Source: Ohtaekwangia sp966211525
Lineage (GTDB): Bacteria > Bacteroidota > Bacteroidia > Cytophagales > Cyclobacteriaceae
Direction of reading: 5' to 3'
DNA length: 64,000 nucleotides
Assembly (NCBI GenBank): GCA_966211525.1
Contig: CBIHOZ010000001.1
Span: 40,064 to 104,063, forward strand
Within the stretch, counting starts at the first letter, position 1, and the number at the start of each line of letters is the position of its first letter. Positions 9,001 to 18,190 of the stretch are shown piece after piece. The notes under the pieces were generated by a model. It made no database searches. It worked only from the letters and a program-made list of their open reading frames with translations, and was not told the origin of the DNA. The translations under genes and the position numbers were made by a program.

Positions 9001-9697
9001 GCGTTTGGCTCGTAAAGAATTAATGAAATTACTGGAAGACCACCCGATGATTGAAGTAGTTGGGGAAGCCGCTAACGCTGATGAAGCGATGCAATTGGTG
9101 AATGACCTCAATCCGGATTTATTATTTCTGGATATACAGATGCCAGGCAAAACAGGATTTCAATTGCTGGAAGAACTCGATGGTGTACCCCTGGTAGTGT
9201 TTACTACTGCGTACGATGAGTTTGCACTGAAAGCTTTTGAAGTAAACGCACTCGACTATCTCTTAAAACCCATACAACCGGAACGTCTCGCGGAAACCGT
9301 ATCGAAGCTCGCAGAGAAAGAAAGAGCAAAGGTTGCTGCCATTCGCGGACCCGAGAAAAAATTAGGTCTCAATGATCAGGTGTTTGTGAAAGATGGTGAT
9401 CGTTGCTGGTTCGTAAGTCTTTCCAACGTGCGTCTGTTCGAATCAGATGGTAACTATATCAAAGTATATTTCGATGCCAACCGTCCGATGATTCACAAGT
9501 CACTCAATGCACTGGATGAGAAACTGGATGAACGTGCCTTCTTCCGTGCAAGTCGCAAGCATATCGTTAACCTGAGCTGGGTGGAAGGCATTGAGCCGTG
9601 GTTTAACGGTGGTCTTATGGTAAAGCTGCGCGGAGGTGATAAAGTAGAAGTAAGCCGCAGACAGGCTGCTAAATTCAAGGATATGATGAGCCTTTAG
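8975..9697 (+). CDS. LytTR-family response regulator
   Basis: A 240-residue DNA-binding regulator. The N-terminal receiver domain shows the acidic pair VDDER (D7-D8), phosphoacceptor D53 in LFLDIQMPGKTG, the conserved Thr in VVFTTAYDE and Lys in YLLKPI. The C-terminal LytTR domain (from about residue 135) has the typical VRLFESDGNYIKVYF and FFRASRKHIVNLSWV segments. It overlaps the upstream kinase by 26 bases and is presumably its cognate partner. No obvious target operon is linked: the next genes downstream are on the opposite strand. The 60 bases after its stop are GT-rich with no strong terminator. Confidence 0.93.
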   Translation: MRALIVDDERLARKELMKLLEDHPMIEVVGEAANADEAMQLVNDLNPDLLFLDIQMPGKTGFQLLEELDGVPLVVFTTAYDEFALKAFEVNALDYLLKPIQPERLAETVSKLAEKERAKVAAIRGPEKKLGLNDQVFVKDGDRCWFVSLSNVRLFESDGNYIKVYFDANRPMIHKSLNALDEKLDERAFFRASRKHIVNLSWVEGIEPWFNGGLMVKLRGGDKVEVSRRQAAKFKDMMSL

Positions 9698-9758
9698 TGT
9701 GCTTCTGTGTTTGGGTGTGTATGTGTTTGGGTTGAATGCACACCTGCGCGTATAGGGG

Positions 9759-10127
9759 TTACGTTAGTACGAGGTCGATGAGTTCTTTTTGAACGTTCCA
9801 GTCTTTGGCGAGTTTTAGCATCGCGGTGGCTTCCATTTCGGTAACGTAGCCTTTCAGGTTGTTGGCTTGCCAAACCATGTTGATTAATTCGATGCGTTTT
9901 TCTTTGGAGTAATCGCCAATGATATCGTTCAGGTAATCGCGGGCGCGATCGAAGGCTGTGATGTAGTCTTCTGCAATGAAATCAAGTGCCCAGGCATATT
10001 CCTTATGTGCCTCCAGTTCATCGGCAGTTTTGTCAAGATCGTTCTTCTCTTCCTCATCCAGTCCGTGATAGTGAAAGATCACAGACTTCAGAAGCATAAA
10101 CACCTTCTTTTCTTCCGGGGATTTCAT
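9759..10127 (-). CDS. Conserved small acidic helical protein of unknown function
   Basis: A 122-residue soluble, charged protein predicted to be entirely helical (for example EEKKVFMLLKSVIFHYHGLDEEEK and TEMEATAMLKLAKDWNVQKELIDLVL). The alternating helix pattern with a late EA.AMLKLAK segment is vaguely TerB-like, but the metal-binding acidic motif of TerB cannot be identified with confidence. It lies 62 bases downstream of hemW on the same strand and may be co-transcribed with it. No function is proposed. Confidence 0.6.
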   Translation of the reverse strand: MKSPEEKKVFMLLKSVIFHYHGLDEEEKNDLDKTADELEAHKEYAWALDFIAEDYITAFDRARDYLNDIIGDYSKEKRIELINMVWQANNLKGYVTEMEATAMLKLAKDWNVQKELIDLVLT

Positions 10128-10189
10128 TTTTTTGGGTTGCAGGAATTCGAAAAATACGAAACTATCGTTGAGCTTGAAAGACGATCTGT

Positions 10190-11320
10190 TCAGGGAAGCA
10201 TAAATAAATCCGAGGCAATTTTATCAGCCAGTAATTTCCCGCTTTTCGTTAGCAGCAACGTATCATTTCGTAGTAGTGCAAATTTTTGTTCGCATAAAGA
10301 TTCTATGTATTGCCTATGGTCGGCCAGCAGATCATACTGGTAAAGCTCCTGAAGTTTTTTCAGGTCAGTGCCCCATTGCGTGCGCAGCGTGGTGAGCAGA
10401 AAATCGTTGATCTTGTCTTCGCGTGTTAAACTCTCCAGCGTAAACGGAATAATATTCTGCTGCATACTTCGAACATATGCTGCATTGTTGCTGATGTTAT
10501 ACTGACGACTGCTCTGGTTATACGAATGCGCGCTGGGTCCTACACCTAAATATCTCTCCTGTTTCCAGTAACTGCTGTTGTGCCTGGATTCAAAACCAGG
10601 TCGTGCAAAATTTGATACCTCGTATTGAGCAAAGTCTGCAGCTTCGAGCAACGTTACCAGTGTCTCAAGTTGTGTGGCCGCTATGTCATCTTCCGTAACT
10701 TTCAGTTTTCCGGTTGCTGCCCATCGTCCAAAAACAGTTTTGTCTTCAATGGTGAGCGAGTATGAAGAAATATGCTCAGGAGAAAGGCGTATAGCCTGCA
10801 CGATATTTTGTTTCCACGCTTCATCGTCTTGTCCCGGAATCGCGTAGATCAGATCTATACTGATGTTTTGAAAGCCGGCATCACGTGCTTCTTCAACGCA
10901 TATCACAGCAGACTGACCGTTATGTGCGCGATTTAAAAACTGTAGTACTTTATCATCAAAAGACTGTATGCCGATACTCAGACGATTCACTCCCTGACTT
11001 CGAAGTTGTCTCAACCGCGGCAATGAAAGATCATCAGGATTTGCTTCAAATGTAATTTCGGCAGCTTCATTGACGGAGAAATTTTTATGAATTGTAGTGA
11101 ATAACAATTCAAGTTCTTCGGCATCTAGCATTGAAGGAGTGCCGCCACCAAGATAAATTGTGTTGATGCGTTCTCCATTTACGTAGTCTTTTTGAAGCGT
11201 GAGCTCACGTGCAATGGCTTCTACTAACTCACGTTTTGTTGAGAGATTTGTAGAAAAATGAAAATCGCAGTAGTAACAAGCCTGCTTGCAAAAAGGAATA
11301 TGTAAGTAAATTCCTGCCAT
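10190..11320 (-). CDS. hemW: Radical SAM protein HemW (coproporphyrinogen III oxidase-like)
   Basis: HemW is a heme-binding radical SAM protein related to oxygen-independent coproporphyrinogen oxidase HemN; it is regarded as a heme chaperone rather than the oxidase. The 376-residue product starts MAGIYLHIPFC and holds the 4Fe-4S/SAM motif CxxxCxxC (C11, C15, C18, in CKQACYYCDF), then YLGGGTPS and the later YEVSNFA motif typical of HemN/HemW. I chose ATG 11320 rather than one at 11344 because family members begin a few residues before YxHIPFC. The absence of the extended HemN N-terminus favours HemW. It is divergent from the DUF4271-hemD pair, placing two heme-related genes back to back. Confidence 0.88.
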   Translation of the reverse strand: MAGIYLHIPFCKQACYYCDFHFSTNLSTKRELVEAIARELTLQKDYVNGERINTIYLGGGTPSMLDAEELELLFTTIHKNFSVNEAAEITFEANPDDLSLPRLRQLRSQGVNRLSIGIQSFDDKVLQFLNRAHNGQSAVICVEEARDAGFQNISIDLIYAIPGQDDEAWKQNIVQAIRLSPEHISSYSLTIEDKTVFGRWAATGKLKVTEDDIAATQLETLVTLLEAADFAQYEVSNFARPGFESRHNSSYWKQERYLGVGPSAHSYNQSSRQYNISNNAAYVRSMQQNIIPFTLESLTREDKINDFLLTTLRTQWGTDLKKLQELYQYDLLADHRQYIESLCEQKFALLRNDTLLLTKSGKLLADKIASDLFMLP

Positions 11321-11329
11321 AAAGTGATG

Positions 11330-11337
11330 TAAACTTA
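11330..11337 (-). promoter_or_regulatory. Candidate -7 box for hemW
   Basis: On the minus strand this reads TAAGTTTA, one mismatch to TAnnTTTG, ending 9 bases before the hemW ATG at 11320. Weak evidence on its own. Confidence 0.3.
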
Positions 11338-11367
11338 CCAGCATTTCCGATATCAGTCCAATTCTGA

Positions 11368-11375
11368 TATTTTTG
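11368..11375 (+). promoter_or_regulatory. Candidate -7 box for DUF4271-hemD
   Basis: TATTTTTG matches TAnnTTTG and ends 14 bases before the ATG at 11390. It lies in the 69-base divergent gap with hemW. Confidence 0.45.
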
Positions 11376-11389
11376 AAACTTTGTTATCC

Positions 11390-12496
11390 ATGAAGATAAA
11401 CCAGTACATCTTTCTGATCTTGCTGTTAGCGTGTGGCACACAACTGTGTGACGCGCAAAAACTCATCGTTAAAAAAGATCTTAAATCAGATTGGAAAATT
11501 TATCAGGACGATCAGTACAGTTCATATGCAGAAGCTGGCGAAGATGCTTCATCTGTGTACTTTCAAATCAGACTGGCAGAATTCAGTAAAGATTTTTTAG
11601 TCGTACACGATACGGAAATTTTTAATCTTTTTGTCAACGGGAAATTCGTTGCCAGTACGCAACACCTTACGTTGAAAATCGACAGTCTTCGAAAAGTTTT
11701 TTCATCGGCGGTTATTACTTGTGCGATCCATCAGAAGACAGGTATCTCAAAGACGTTGGTAACGCAGATCAGATCATCCATGCCATTAGCGAAAAAGGGT
11801 GATATAGTTTTAGAGCAACGATCATCATCGTTTCGCGACTTTGCTATTATCAGTTTTATGATCCTGGTGATTATGCTCATCACGATCGTGCGACTCAATC
11901 CCAAGCTCGCGTCAGATTATTTTTCTATTACGAAAATATTTTTCTTGCGTGAATCCGATGAAGCGCAGGTATACTCGCGCATCACCAGCAGTACTAATAT
12001 CCTGTTTTATATTTTTTGTAGCCTGATGTTGTCGTACTACCTGATGATCATTTTTCATTTTGTACCACAGCATCATCCCATCGCATTTTCATTTCATTCA
12101 CAAAGCTTTGGTATGGCTATGCTTCAGTGGTTAAAATTGAGCGGTATAGTACTGGCAGCATTCTTTCTGAAGATAATATTGATCTATGGCCTCACAGCCA
12201 TGTTTGGCTCGGGAGAGTTGGCAAGCATTCATTTCTTTAACTGGGTGCGTGTGGTATTGATATTCTTCGGAGCATTAACCATCGTGTTGTCGGTTTACTT
12301 TATCATGCATGGTCAGGAGGTAAATTTCTTCACCACATTGCTTCAACTGTTAGCGTGGGTGCTGGCAGGTTGGATGATCTTGATTGCATTGAAACTAAGT
12401 AGCAGAATGGGACGATCTGTTTTTCATTTATTTTCGTACATTTGTGCGACAGAATTGATACCCTTTCTGATTACACTTAAGGTATTGTACAATTAG
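11390..12496 (+). CDS. DUF4271-type membrane protein
   Basis: A 368-residue inner-membrane protein with an N-terminal signal peptide (FLILLLACGTQLCDAQ), an extracytoplasmic region of about 120 residues, and then seven or so hydrophobic segments from residue 145 onward. This architecture and its position directly before hemD match the Bacteroidota family annotated as DUF4271. The true start is the ATG at 11390, since the first methionine after the in-frame TTG at 11381 opens the signal peptide. Function is unknown; conserved linkage to hemD suggests some link with heme or the envelope, which is inference. The hemD start follows its stop by 23 bases. Confidence 0.75.
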   Translation: MKINQYIFLILLLACGTQLCDAQKLIVKKDLKSDWKIYQDDQYSSYAEAGEDASSVYFQIRLAEFSKDFLVVHDTEIFNLFVNGKFVASTQHLTLKIDSLRKVFSSAVITCAIHQKTGISKTLVTQIRSSMPLAKKGDIVLEQRSSSFRDFAIISFMILVIMLITIVRLNPKLASDYFSITKIFFLRESDEAQVYSRITSSTNILFYIFCSLMLSYYLMIIFHFVPQHHPIAFSFHSQSFGMAMLQWLKLSGIVLAAFFLKIILIYGLTAMFGSGELASIHFFNWVRVVLIFFGALTIVLSVYFIMHGQEVNFFTTLLQLLAWVLAGWMILIALKLSSRMGRSVFHLFSYICATELIPFLITLKVLYN

Positions 12497-12519
12497 CCTG
12501 AATTCGTCTACGTGTTGAT

Positions 12520-13296
12520 ATGAGTGAAATTGCTACTGACAGAATGCGCAAAGTGAAAAGCATTCTGGTAACCCAAGAAGCTCCGGCAGATGCTAACTCT
12601 CCATACTTAAAGCTCGCTGAAAAATATAACCTGAAGATCGACTTCCGTCCGTTCATTCAGGTTGAGCCAGTGCCGGTAAAGGAGTTCCGCAAGCAGAAGA
12701 TTGATATACTCAATCACACCGCTATTATTTTTACAAGCCGCAATGCGGTTGATCATTTCTTTCACATCTGTCAGGAATTGAAACTGGAGATGCCTCCGGA
12801 GATGAAGTATTTCTGTATCTCGGAGCAGACTTCCAATTACCTTCAGAAGTATATCGTTATACGTAAGCGTAAAATTTTTACAGGTTTAAAAACCGCGCAG
12901 GATCTTCTTGAGATTCTGAAGAAACACAAGAACGAGAAATATCTTTTCCCTTGTTCGGATATTCGTAAGAACGACATCCCTGATTTTCTCAGAGATGGCG
13001 GCTACAATTATACAGAGGCGATCATCTATCACACCGTTGCTGCAGATCTTTCAGATCTCAAGGAAGTGTTCTATGATATACTCGCTTTCTTTAGCCCTTC
13101 CGGCATTAACTCGCTGTTCGTCAATTTCCCTGAGTTTAAGCAAAATAACACGCGCATTGCAGCGTTTGGTCCTACAACGGCCAAGGCAGTCAGGGATGCA
13201 GGTCTCCTGCTCGACATCGAGGCCCCACTTCCCAACGCACCTTCTATGACGGGGGCTCTTGAGCTCTATATTAAGAAGGCCAACGGCATTAAGTAG
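12520..13296 (+). CDS. hemD: Uroporphyrinogen-III synthase
   Basis: HemD closes the linear tetrapyrrole hydroxymethylbilane with inversion of ring D to give uroporphyrinogen III in the cytoplasm. The 258-residue protein shows the two-lobed pattern of the family: KSILVTQEAP at the start of lobe one, IIFTSRNAVDHFF (typical T/S-S-xN-AV motif), then KYLFPCSDIRKNDIP and IIYHTVAADL, then FFSPSGINSLF and RIAAFGPTTAKAVRDAGL, the usual C-terminal signature. Overall identity to enterobacterial HemD is expected to be low, as is normal for this family. It follows the DUF4271 gene; the divergent hemW makes this a small heme-related locus, though the other hem genes are not in the window. Confidence 0.88.
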   Translation: MSEIATDRMRKVKSILVTQEAPADANSPYLKLAEKYNLKIDFRPFIQVEPVPVKEFRKQKIDILNHTAIIFTSRNAVDHFFHICQELKLEMPPEMKYFCISEQTSNYLQKYIVIRKRKIFTGLKTAQDLLEILKKHKNEKYLFPCSDIRKNDIPDFLRDGGYNYTEAIIYHTVAADLSDLKEVFYDILAFFSPSGINSLFVNFPEFKQNNTRIAAFGPTTAKAVRDAGLLLDIEAPLPNAPSMTGALELYIKKANGIK

Positions 13297-13446
13297 AGAA
13301 ATATTATCGACTGAACGGTTAGTACTCACGCGCTCAATTGTTTATATTCAGGTACAATTAATTGTGGCGTAACAGACACTGACTTGAGTAAATAACTGCT
13401 TCATTCATTGAATATTACAAAGTCACATTTTTTATTACACTTTAAT

Positions 13447-13454
13447 TACATTTG
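13447..13454 (+). promoter_or_regulatory. Candidate -7 box for the T9SS cluster
   Basis: TACATTTG matches TAnnTTTG about 50 bases upstream of porP/sprF, within a 208-base gap after hemD. No clear -33 TTTG is seen. Confidence 0.45.
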
Positions 13455-13504
13455 TTGATAGTGTCGTAAAAAAGCGCTTACTTTAAATCTACTTTTTAAC
13501 CTCG

Positions 13505-14455
13505 ATGCTGAAAAAGACTTTTTATACCCTCCTGTTGGCACTGACTGGATCAGGTGTTTTCGCTCAGCAAGATGCCCTGTTCACACAGTACATGTTCAAC
13601 AACTTGTACATGACGCCTGCATATGCTGGTGTTGATGGAGTTACTCGCTTAACCGCGATTCACAGAAGTCAATGGTTGGGATACCAATCGAGCTTTGGTG
13701 ATGGTGGCGCTCCAACAACGCAGATGGTGAGTTTTAACACACCTATATATCGCCTGCGAAGTGGTTTTGGTGCGTATGTGATGAACGATAAACTCGGTCC
13801 GCAGAACAACCTCGAAGCGCAAGCCATGTATGCCTATCACTTAGGCATTAAGGAAACCAAACTTAGTATTGGTATCAAAGCCGGGATATACTCTCAATCA
13901 GTAAATGGACAGTATTATCGATATATAGATGAAGGCGATCCGTTGATCACTACCGGTAAAGAATCACAGGTGAGACCTGATTTAGGCTTAGGTATATTTT
14001 ATAGGGCAGAGAAATATTATGCAGGTGTAGGATTCAATCACTTGCTGCGTTCTCAATTTGATTTTGGAGCTGATAGTGTAAGAGGAGCACTGGAGAATCA
14101 TATCAATTTTACGGGAGGATATTTTTACGAAGTAAGCTTCGACCTGCGTGTACAGTTCAGCACAGCTGTTCGTACCGATTTAAATAAGACTCAACTGGAT
14201 TTTGCAGGTATAGCATATTTAAAAGATACGATGTGGGGAGGTTTAGCGTTCAGACAAGGTGAAGCCGGAAGTTTGTTGTTAGGATATGCCTTGCTGAAGG
14301 ATAAATCGTTGAAACTTGGAACCGCTGTTGACTTTATTATTAAGGATCGCGATGCCAAGGAAAATTTTTCACTTGAAGTTATGTTGAGCTATGATTTACC
14401 AGTGAATCCGGGCAGCGGTAAAAAAGTCGTTCGAACCCCTAGGTATAGACACTAA
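13505..14455 (+). CDS. porP: PorP/SprF-family type IX secretion outer-membrane protein
   Basis: PorP/SprF proteins are 14-strand-like outer-membrane barrels that bind the periplasmic T9SS ring and anchor or deliver cargo. The 316-residue product has a signal peptide ending at VFAQ and the family hallmark right after it: QQDALFTQYMFNNLYMTPAYAG, here visible as D.LFTQYM and NP-like AYAG; IHRSQWLGYQ follows. The gene order porP-gldK-gldL-gldM-gldN equals the porPKLMN order known from Porphyromonas gingivalis, which favours a core role over that of the many cargo-specific SprF paralogues. A 126-base gap separates it from gldK, which may have an additional promoter. Confidence 0.9.
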   Translation: MLKKTFYTLLLALTGSGVFAQQDALFTQYMFNNLYMTPAYAGVDGVTRLTAIHRSQWLGYQSSFGDGGAPTTQMVSFNTPIYRLRSGFGAYVMNDKLGPQNNLEAQAMYAYHLGIKETKLSIGIKAGIYSQSVNGQYYRYIDEGDPLITTGKESQVRPDLGLGIFYRAEKYYAGVGFNHLLRSQFDFGADSVRGALENHINFTGGYFYEVSFDLRVQFSTAVRTDLNKTQLDFAGIAYLKDTMWGGLAFRQGEAGSLLLGYALLKDKSLKLGTAVDFIIKDRDAKENFSLEVMLSYDLPVNPGSGKKVVRTPRYRH

Positions 14456-14581
14456 GCGACATTTGATTTCAGTATTTTTAAGAATTTATGGAATTTGTAT
14501 TTACTTTCTTCAAAAAATAAAGCGAATAAAAATTAACTTTCGTCCCCAAATTTTTTAGTGTAGACAAACTGAGATAGCAGT

Positions 14582-15673
14582 ATGAATAAATCGGTTCTTT
14601 CAAAAGTAGTGTTAGTACTTTCGGGCGCAGTAGCCAGTGCTTGCGGCTTGCTGGGCTTAGGAGGTGGAAAAGGTGGCGGAAATGACCAGGGCGAACTGGT
14701 TGGTGTTCCAGGCCGCGAAGGTTGGGTAATGACTATTCCCTATGGAATGGTGCCAATTCCTGCAGGTACTTTCCACATGGGTCAGGCAGATGAAGACCCT
14801 GCATCTACACAAATCAACTTCAACAAGCAGGTTACAATCGGTTCATTCTTCATGGATGACACAGAGATAACCAACAATGAGTATCGTCAGTTCACAAACT
14901 TCTTCCTCGTTGATAACGGGACTATAGAAGGTTTTGAAACAGTTGATGCAGAAACATTCCGCCAGAAGTATTATCCGGATACTGCTTCATGGGTACGCGA
15001 CTTTGCGCACCACATGGGAGATCCTATTCAGGATTACTATTACTGGCACCCAGGATACGATGACTATCCGGTTGTTGGTGTAAACTGGGATGCTGCTGTG
15101 TTCTTCGGAAAATGGAGAACAGCTTATCTCAACGACTACAGAAAAAGTGTTGGTGATTTCCAGATGCCAGCGTTCCGTCTGCCTTCAGAAGCAGAGTGGG
15201 AATATGCAGCACGCGGTGGTCGCGACATGGCGAAATATCCTTGGGGTAACCCGTACATCCGTAACTCAAAAGGTTGTATGCTGGCTAACTTCAAGCCAGG
15301 CCGTGGTAACTTCTACGATGATGGATTCGCATATACATCTCCTGTACAAGCTTACTTCCCTAACGACTACGGTCTGTATGATATGGCGGGTAACGTATCA
15401 GAGTGGTGTCTCGATGATTTCAACCCTGCATCAGTTCCTACTGTGTGGGATTTGAACCCTCAGTATATAGATCCTAGGACTAACCCTGAAGGATCACAAT
15501 ACAATCCTAAAGTTCCTCCGAAGAAAGTAGTACGCGGTGGTTCATGGAAAGATGTTGCTTACTACCTCGAAACAGGAACACGTACGTACGAATTCAAAGA
15601 CTCTACACGAGCTTACATAGGTTTCAGATGTGCTATGACTCACCTTGGTCGCTCGTCAGGTCAGGAATTTTAA
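14582..15673 (+). CDS. gldK: T9SS/gliding motility lipoprotein GldK (PorK)
   Basis: GldK/PorK forms, with GldN, the large periplasmic ring of the type IX secretion system, attached to the outer membrane by a lipid. The signal peptide ends in the lipobox VASAC with C21 as the lipidated cysteine, followed by a Gly-rich linker. The rest is an FGE-sulfatase (SUMF1-like) fold: MVPIPAGTFHMG, FFMDDTEITNNEYRQF, RLPSEAEWEYAARGG, YDMAGNVSEW and VVRGGSW. These folds in GldK are structural, not catalytic. At 363 residues it is shorter than the 464-residue Flavobacterium protein. A partial -7-like TAACTTTC lies at 14534-14541, so gldK may be partly independent of porP. Confidence 0.95.
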   Translation: MNKSVLSKVVLVLSGAVASACGLLGLGGGKGGGNDQGELVGVPGREGWVMTIPYGMVPIPAGTFHMGQADEDPASTQINFNKQVTIGSFFMDDTEITNNEYRQFTNFFLVDNGTIEGFETVDAETFRQKYYPDTASWVRDFAHHMGDPIQDYYYWHPGYDDYPVVGVNWDAAVFFGKWRTAYLNDYRKSVGDFQMPAFRLPSEAEWEYAARGGRDMAKYPWGNPYIRNSKGCMLANFKPGRGNFYDDGFAYTSPVQAYFPNDYGLYDMAGNVSEWCLDDFNPASVPTVWDLNPQYIDPRTNPEGSQYNPKVPPKKVVRGGSWKDVAYYLETGTRTYEFKDSTRAYIGFRCAMTHLGRSSGQEF

Positions 15674-15734
15674 TAAAAGAAACTCTATCTATCTTTAATA
15701 ATATCAAAAGGCAAAAACTTAAACCATTACTAAA

Positions 15735-16553
15735 ATGAGCAAGAAAAAAGGCGGATTTACCGAGCTTCTCTACAAAACCATAATGCCTAAAATATACGGT
15801 ATAGGTGCAGCAGTAGTAATTATCGGTGCGTTATTCAAGATCCTTCACTTAACAGGTGCTGACCAAATGCTGATGATAGGTCTTACTACAGAAGCTGTCA
15901 TCTTCTTTCTTAGTGCTTTCGAGCCGCCTCACCAAGAACCAGATTGGTCAAAAGTATATCCTGAACTTTCAGAAGACTACGAAGCTCCAGCAGCTCCTAC
16001 AAGAATATCAAACAAACCAACAGCATCTTTAACTCAACAATTAGATGCTTCTTTGGAAAAGGCTAAGATTGGTCCTGAACTTTTAGATAGCCTTGGCAAA
16101 GGTTTAACTAACCTTGCTGAGTCAGCTAAGAAAATGTCAAACCTTTCTGATGCAGCAGTTGCTACAAACGATTATGCTAACAACGTGAAGAAAGCTTCAA
16201 CTCAGTTATTGGAGATGAACAAGTCTTACGATGTAGCTATCAAAGCTGTATCAAGCATGTCAGAAGCTTCAAAAGATGCTGGAGAGTATCACTCACAAGT
16301 ACAGAAAGTAACGAAGAATCTTTCTGCACTGAACACAGTATACGAAATGGAATTGAAGGATGCTGATAGCCACGTTAAGAACATGAACAAGTTCTACGAA
16401 AGTCTGACAGGTGCTATGAACGGACTTTCTAAAGTTGGTGACAACACAGCTAAATTCACCAGCGAACTTGGTAAGCTTACCGATAACTTGACTGCCCTGA
16501 ATACTGTTTACGGCAGCATGCTAACAGCCATGAAAGGTGGCGGTAAAGCATAA
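15735..16553 (+). CDS. gldL: T9SS/gliding motor protein GldL (PorL)
   Basis: GldL is the inner-membrane stator-like subunit that, with GldM, turns proton flow into work for type IX secretion and gliding. The 272-residue product has two membrane helices near the N-terminus (IYGIGAAVVIIGALFKIL and MLMIGLTTEAVIFFLSAFEP), with an intramembrane glutamate E53 in helix two, and E63 at its end; these match the conserved acidic positions of GldL. The rest (residues about 95-272) is a cytoplasmic helical coiled-coil-like region. It lies 61 bases after gldK and 41 before gldM. Confidence 0.95.
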   Translation: MSKKKGGFTELLYKTIMPKIYGIGAAVVIIGALFKILHLTGADQMLMIGLTTEAVIFFLSAFEPPHQEPDWSKVYPELSEDYEAPAAPTRISNKPTASLTQQLDASLEKAKIGPELLDSLGKGLTNLAESAKKMSNLSDAAVATNDYANNVKKASTQLLEMNKSYDVAIKAVSSMSEASKDAGEYHSQVQKVTKNLSALNTVYEMELKDADSHVKNMNKFYESLTGAMNGLSKVGDNTAKFTSELGKLTDNLTALNTVYGSMLTAMKGGGKA

Positions 16554-16594
16554 TGATTGAAGGTTTCTATCGTTAAATATTAAAACAACCAACA

Positions 16595-18181
16595 ATGGCA
16601 GGCGGAAAAGAAACCCCCAGGCAGAAGATGATCGGTATGATGTACTTGGTACTTACCGCACTTCTGGCGCTGCAGGTTAGTAATGCAGTTTTGGAGAAAT
16701 TCGCTATTATAAACGGAACACTTGAAGGGCTGATTCATGAGAGCAGTGCAAAAAACAATGCTCATCTTAGTCAAATCGTGAAGGATGCCGGTACTAGTGA
16801 TAAACAAAATGTAAAGGAAGCTGTAGCGAATGCTCAGAAAGTAAGACAGCTTACTGAAGATATGGTGAAGTATGTTGAGGGCGTTAAAAACGAAATGAAG
16901 AAGAAAGCGGGCTCACCAGAGATAGACGAGAAGTTTATCAACAACCATAGCTCTGAAGTAGCTACCATGATGATGGATAAGAAAACAGGTGTGGGAACGG
17001 ATTTTGTGAAGCGCCTGAATGAGTATACAAAGCAACTCGAAACATTAAGCGGTAAGAAATTCGCCACGCTGGCAAAGACTCCGAAGGATATACCTGCTTT
17101 CGCTAATGATGAAAAACATGCTAACAAGGACTTCTTGACGTTTACGTTCGAGAATACACCTCCGGTAGCAGCATATGCGTCAGTAACTCAGATACAAACT
17201 GAGATCCTCGAGTACGAAGCGCTTGCATTGGATGAGCTTTCCAAGAAGGCAAACGTAGGACAGGTTAAATTCGATAAGCTTGTGCCGATGGTATTGCCTA
17301 AGTCAAGTATCGTAGCAGCTGGAGCTGAATATACTGCCGATATGTTTATATCTGCTTCAGCATCTGGTCTTGTTCCTGAAATGTTCTACAACGGATCTAA
17401 ACTTCAGGTAGTAGACGAAGGTGGTATTAAAATGGGTAAAGTAAAATTCACTGCGAAAGGTGGAAGCTACGATCCTCAAGGTTATTCAAAACAATCTTTC
17501 AAAGCGAAAATTGTAATTGATGGCCAGCCTTACGAGCAAGAGATCCAGTATATGGTTGCTCAGCCTGTAATTCGTGTAACAACCGGTAATGCTCCTACAC
17601 TTTATATGAACTGCGGTAACACCGTAAACATTGAAGTGCCGGCATTGGGAACAAACTATAACCCTTCATTCTCTGCAGGTGGTGCAGCTGAGATCATCAA
17701 AGGTGATAAACCAGGTAAAGTAACCATCATTCCGAAGCAAAGAAAAATCACAGTGGCTGTTAGCAACGGTGGTGCAGCTATCGGTAACCAGGCGTTTGAT
17801 GTGAAGAATGTTCCAGATCCTAAGTTTATAGCGTATGTTGGAAACAACCCTGTTGATTTGAGACAAGGTATCCGCGCTAACCAATTAGGTAATCTTAGAA
17901 TTGTTGCTGAGGCTGAGACTAACTTCAAAGAAGAAGTGCCGAAAGATGCGCGCTACAGAATTAAACGTGCTGAGATTATCCTCGGTCGTGGAACTGCAGG
18001 TGTGCAACGCTTGAATGCTACAAACGAAAACCCCGACTTACGCTCCTGGATCAGCCAGGCTCGCCCGGGCGATCGTATTGTGATCGATATCAAAGATGTG
18101 ATTCGCAGAACATATAAGGATGACGAAGAAAAAGTTACTCCTAAAGGTTCAAGCGGTATCATTATGATTCCTGTGAATTAA
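16595..18181 (+). CDS. gldM: T9SS/gliding motor protein GldM (PorM)
   Basis: GldM spans from the inner membrane through the periplasm to the GldK/GldN ring and is thought to transmit GldL-driven rotation. The 528-residue product starts MAGGKETPRQKMIGMMYLVL; the conserved R9 lies just before the single transmembrane helix (MYLVLTALLALQVSNAVL). A helical region of about 180 residues (D1) follows, then three beta-rich domains, ending with a C-terminal domain that includes RAEIILGRGTAG. Length is typical (about 510-530). This gene uses more ATC for Ile after T than most genes here, suggesting strong expression. Confidence 0.95.
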   Translation: MAGGKETPRQKMIGMMYLVLTALLALQVSNAVLEKFAIINGTLEGLIHESSAKNNAHLSQIVKDAGTSDKQNVKEAVANAQKVRQLTEDMVKYVEGVKNEMKKKAGSPEIDEKFINNHSSEVATMMMDKKTGVGTDFVKRLNEYTKQLETLSGKKFATLAKTPKDIPAFANDEKHANKDFLTFTFENTPPVAAYASVTQIQTEILEYEALALDELSKKANVGQVKFDKLVPMVLPKSSIVAAGAEYTADMFISASASGLVPEMFYNGSKLQVVDEGGIKMGKVKFTAKGGSYDPQGYSKQSFKAKIVIDGQPYEQEIQYMVAQPVIRVTTGNAPTLYMNCGNTVNIEVPALGTNYNPSFSAGGAAEIIKGDKPGKVTIIPKQRKITVAVSNGGAAIGNQAFDVKNVPDPKFIAYVGNNPVDLRQGIRANQLGNLRIVAEAETNFKEEVPKDARYRIKRAEIILGRGTAGVQRLNATNENPDLRSWISQARPGDRIVIDIKDVIRRTYKDDEEKVTPKGSSGIIMIPVN

Positions 18182-18190
18182 AAAATTGTT

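Noticed and set aside
9698..9758. GT-rich tract after the LytTR regulator as a possible regulatory repeat
   Set aside because: Only a short, irregular GTGTG-rich stretch without symmetry or a repeat unit; probably simple sequence at a convergent junction.
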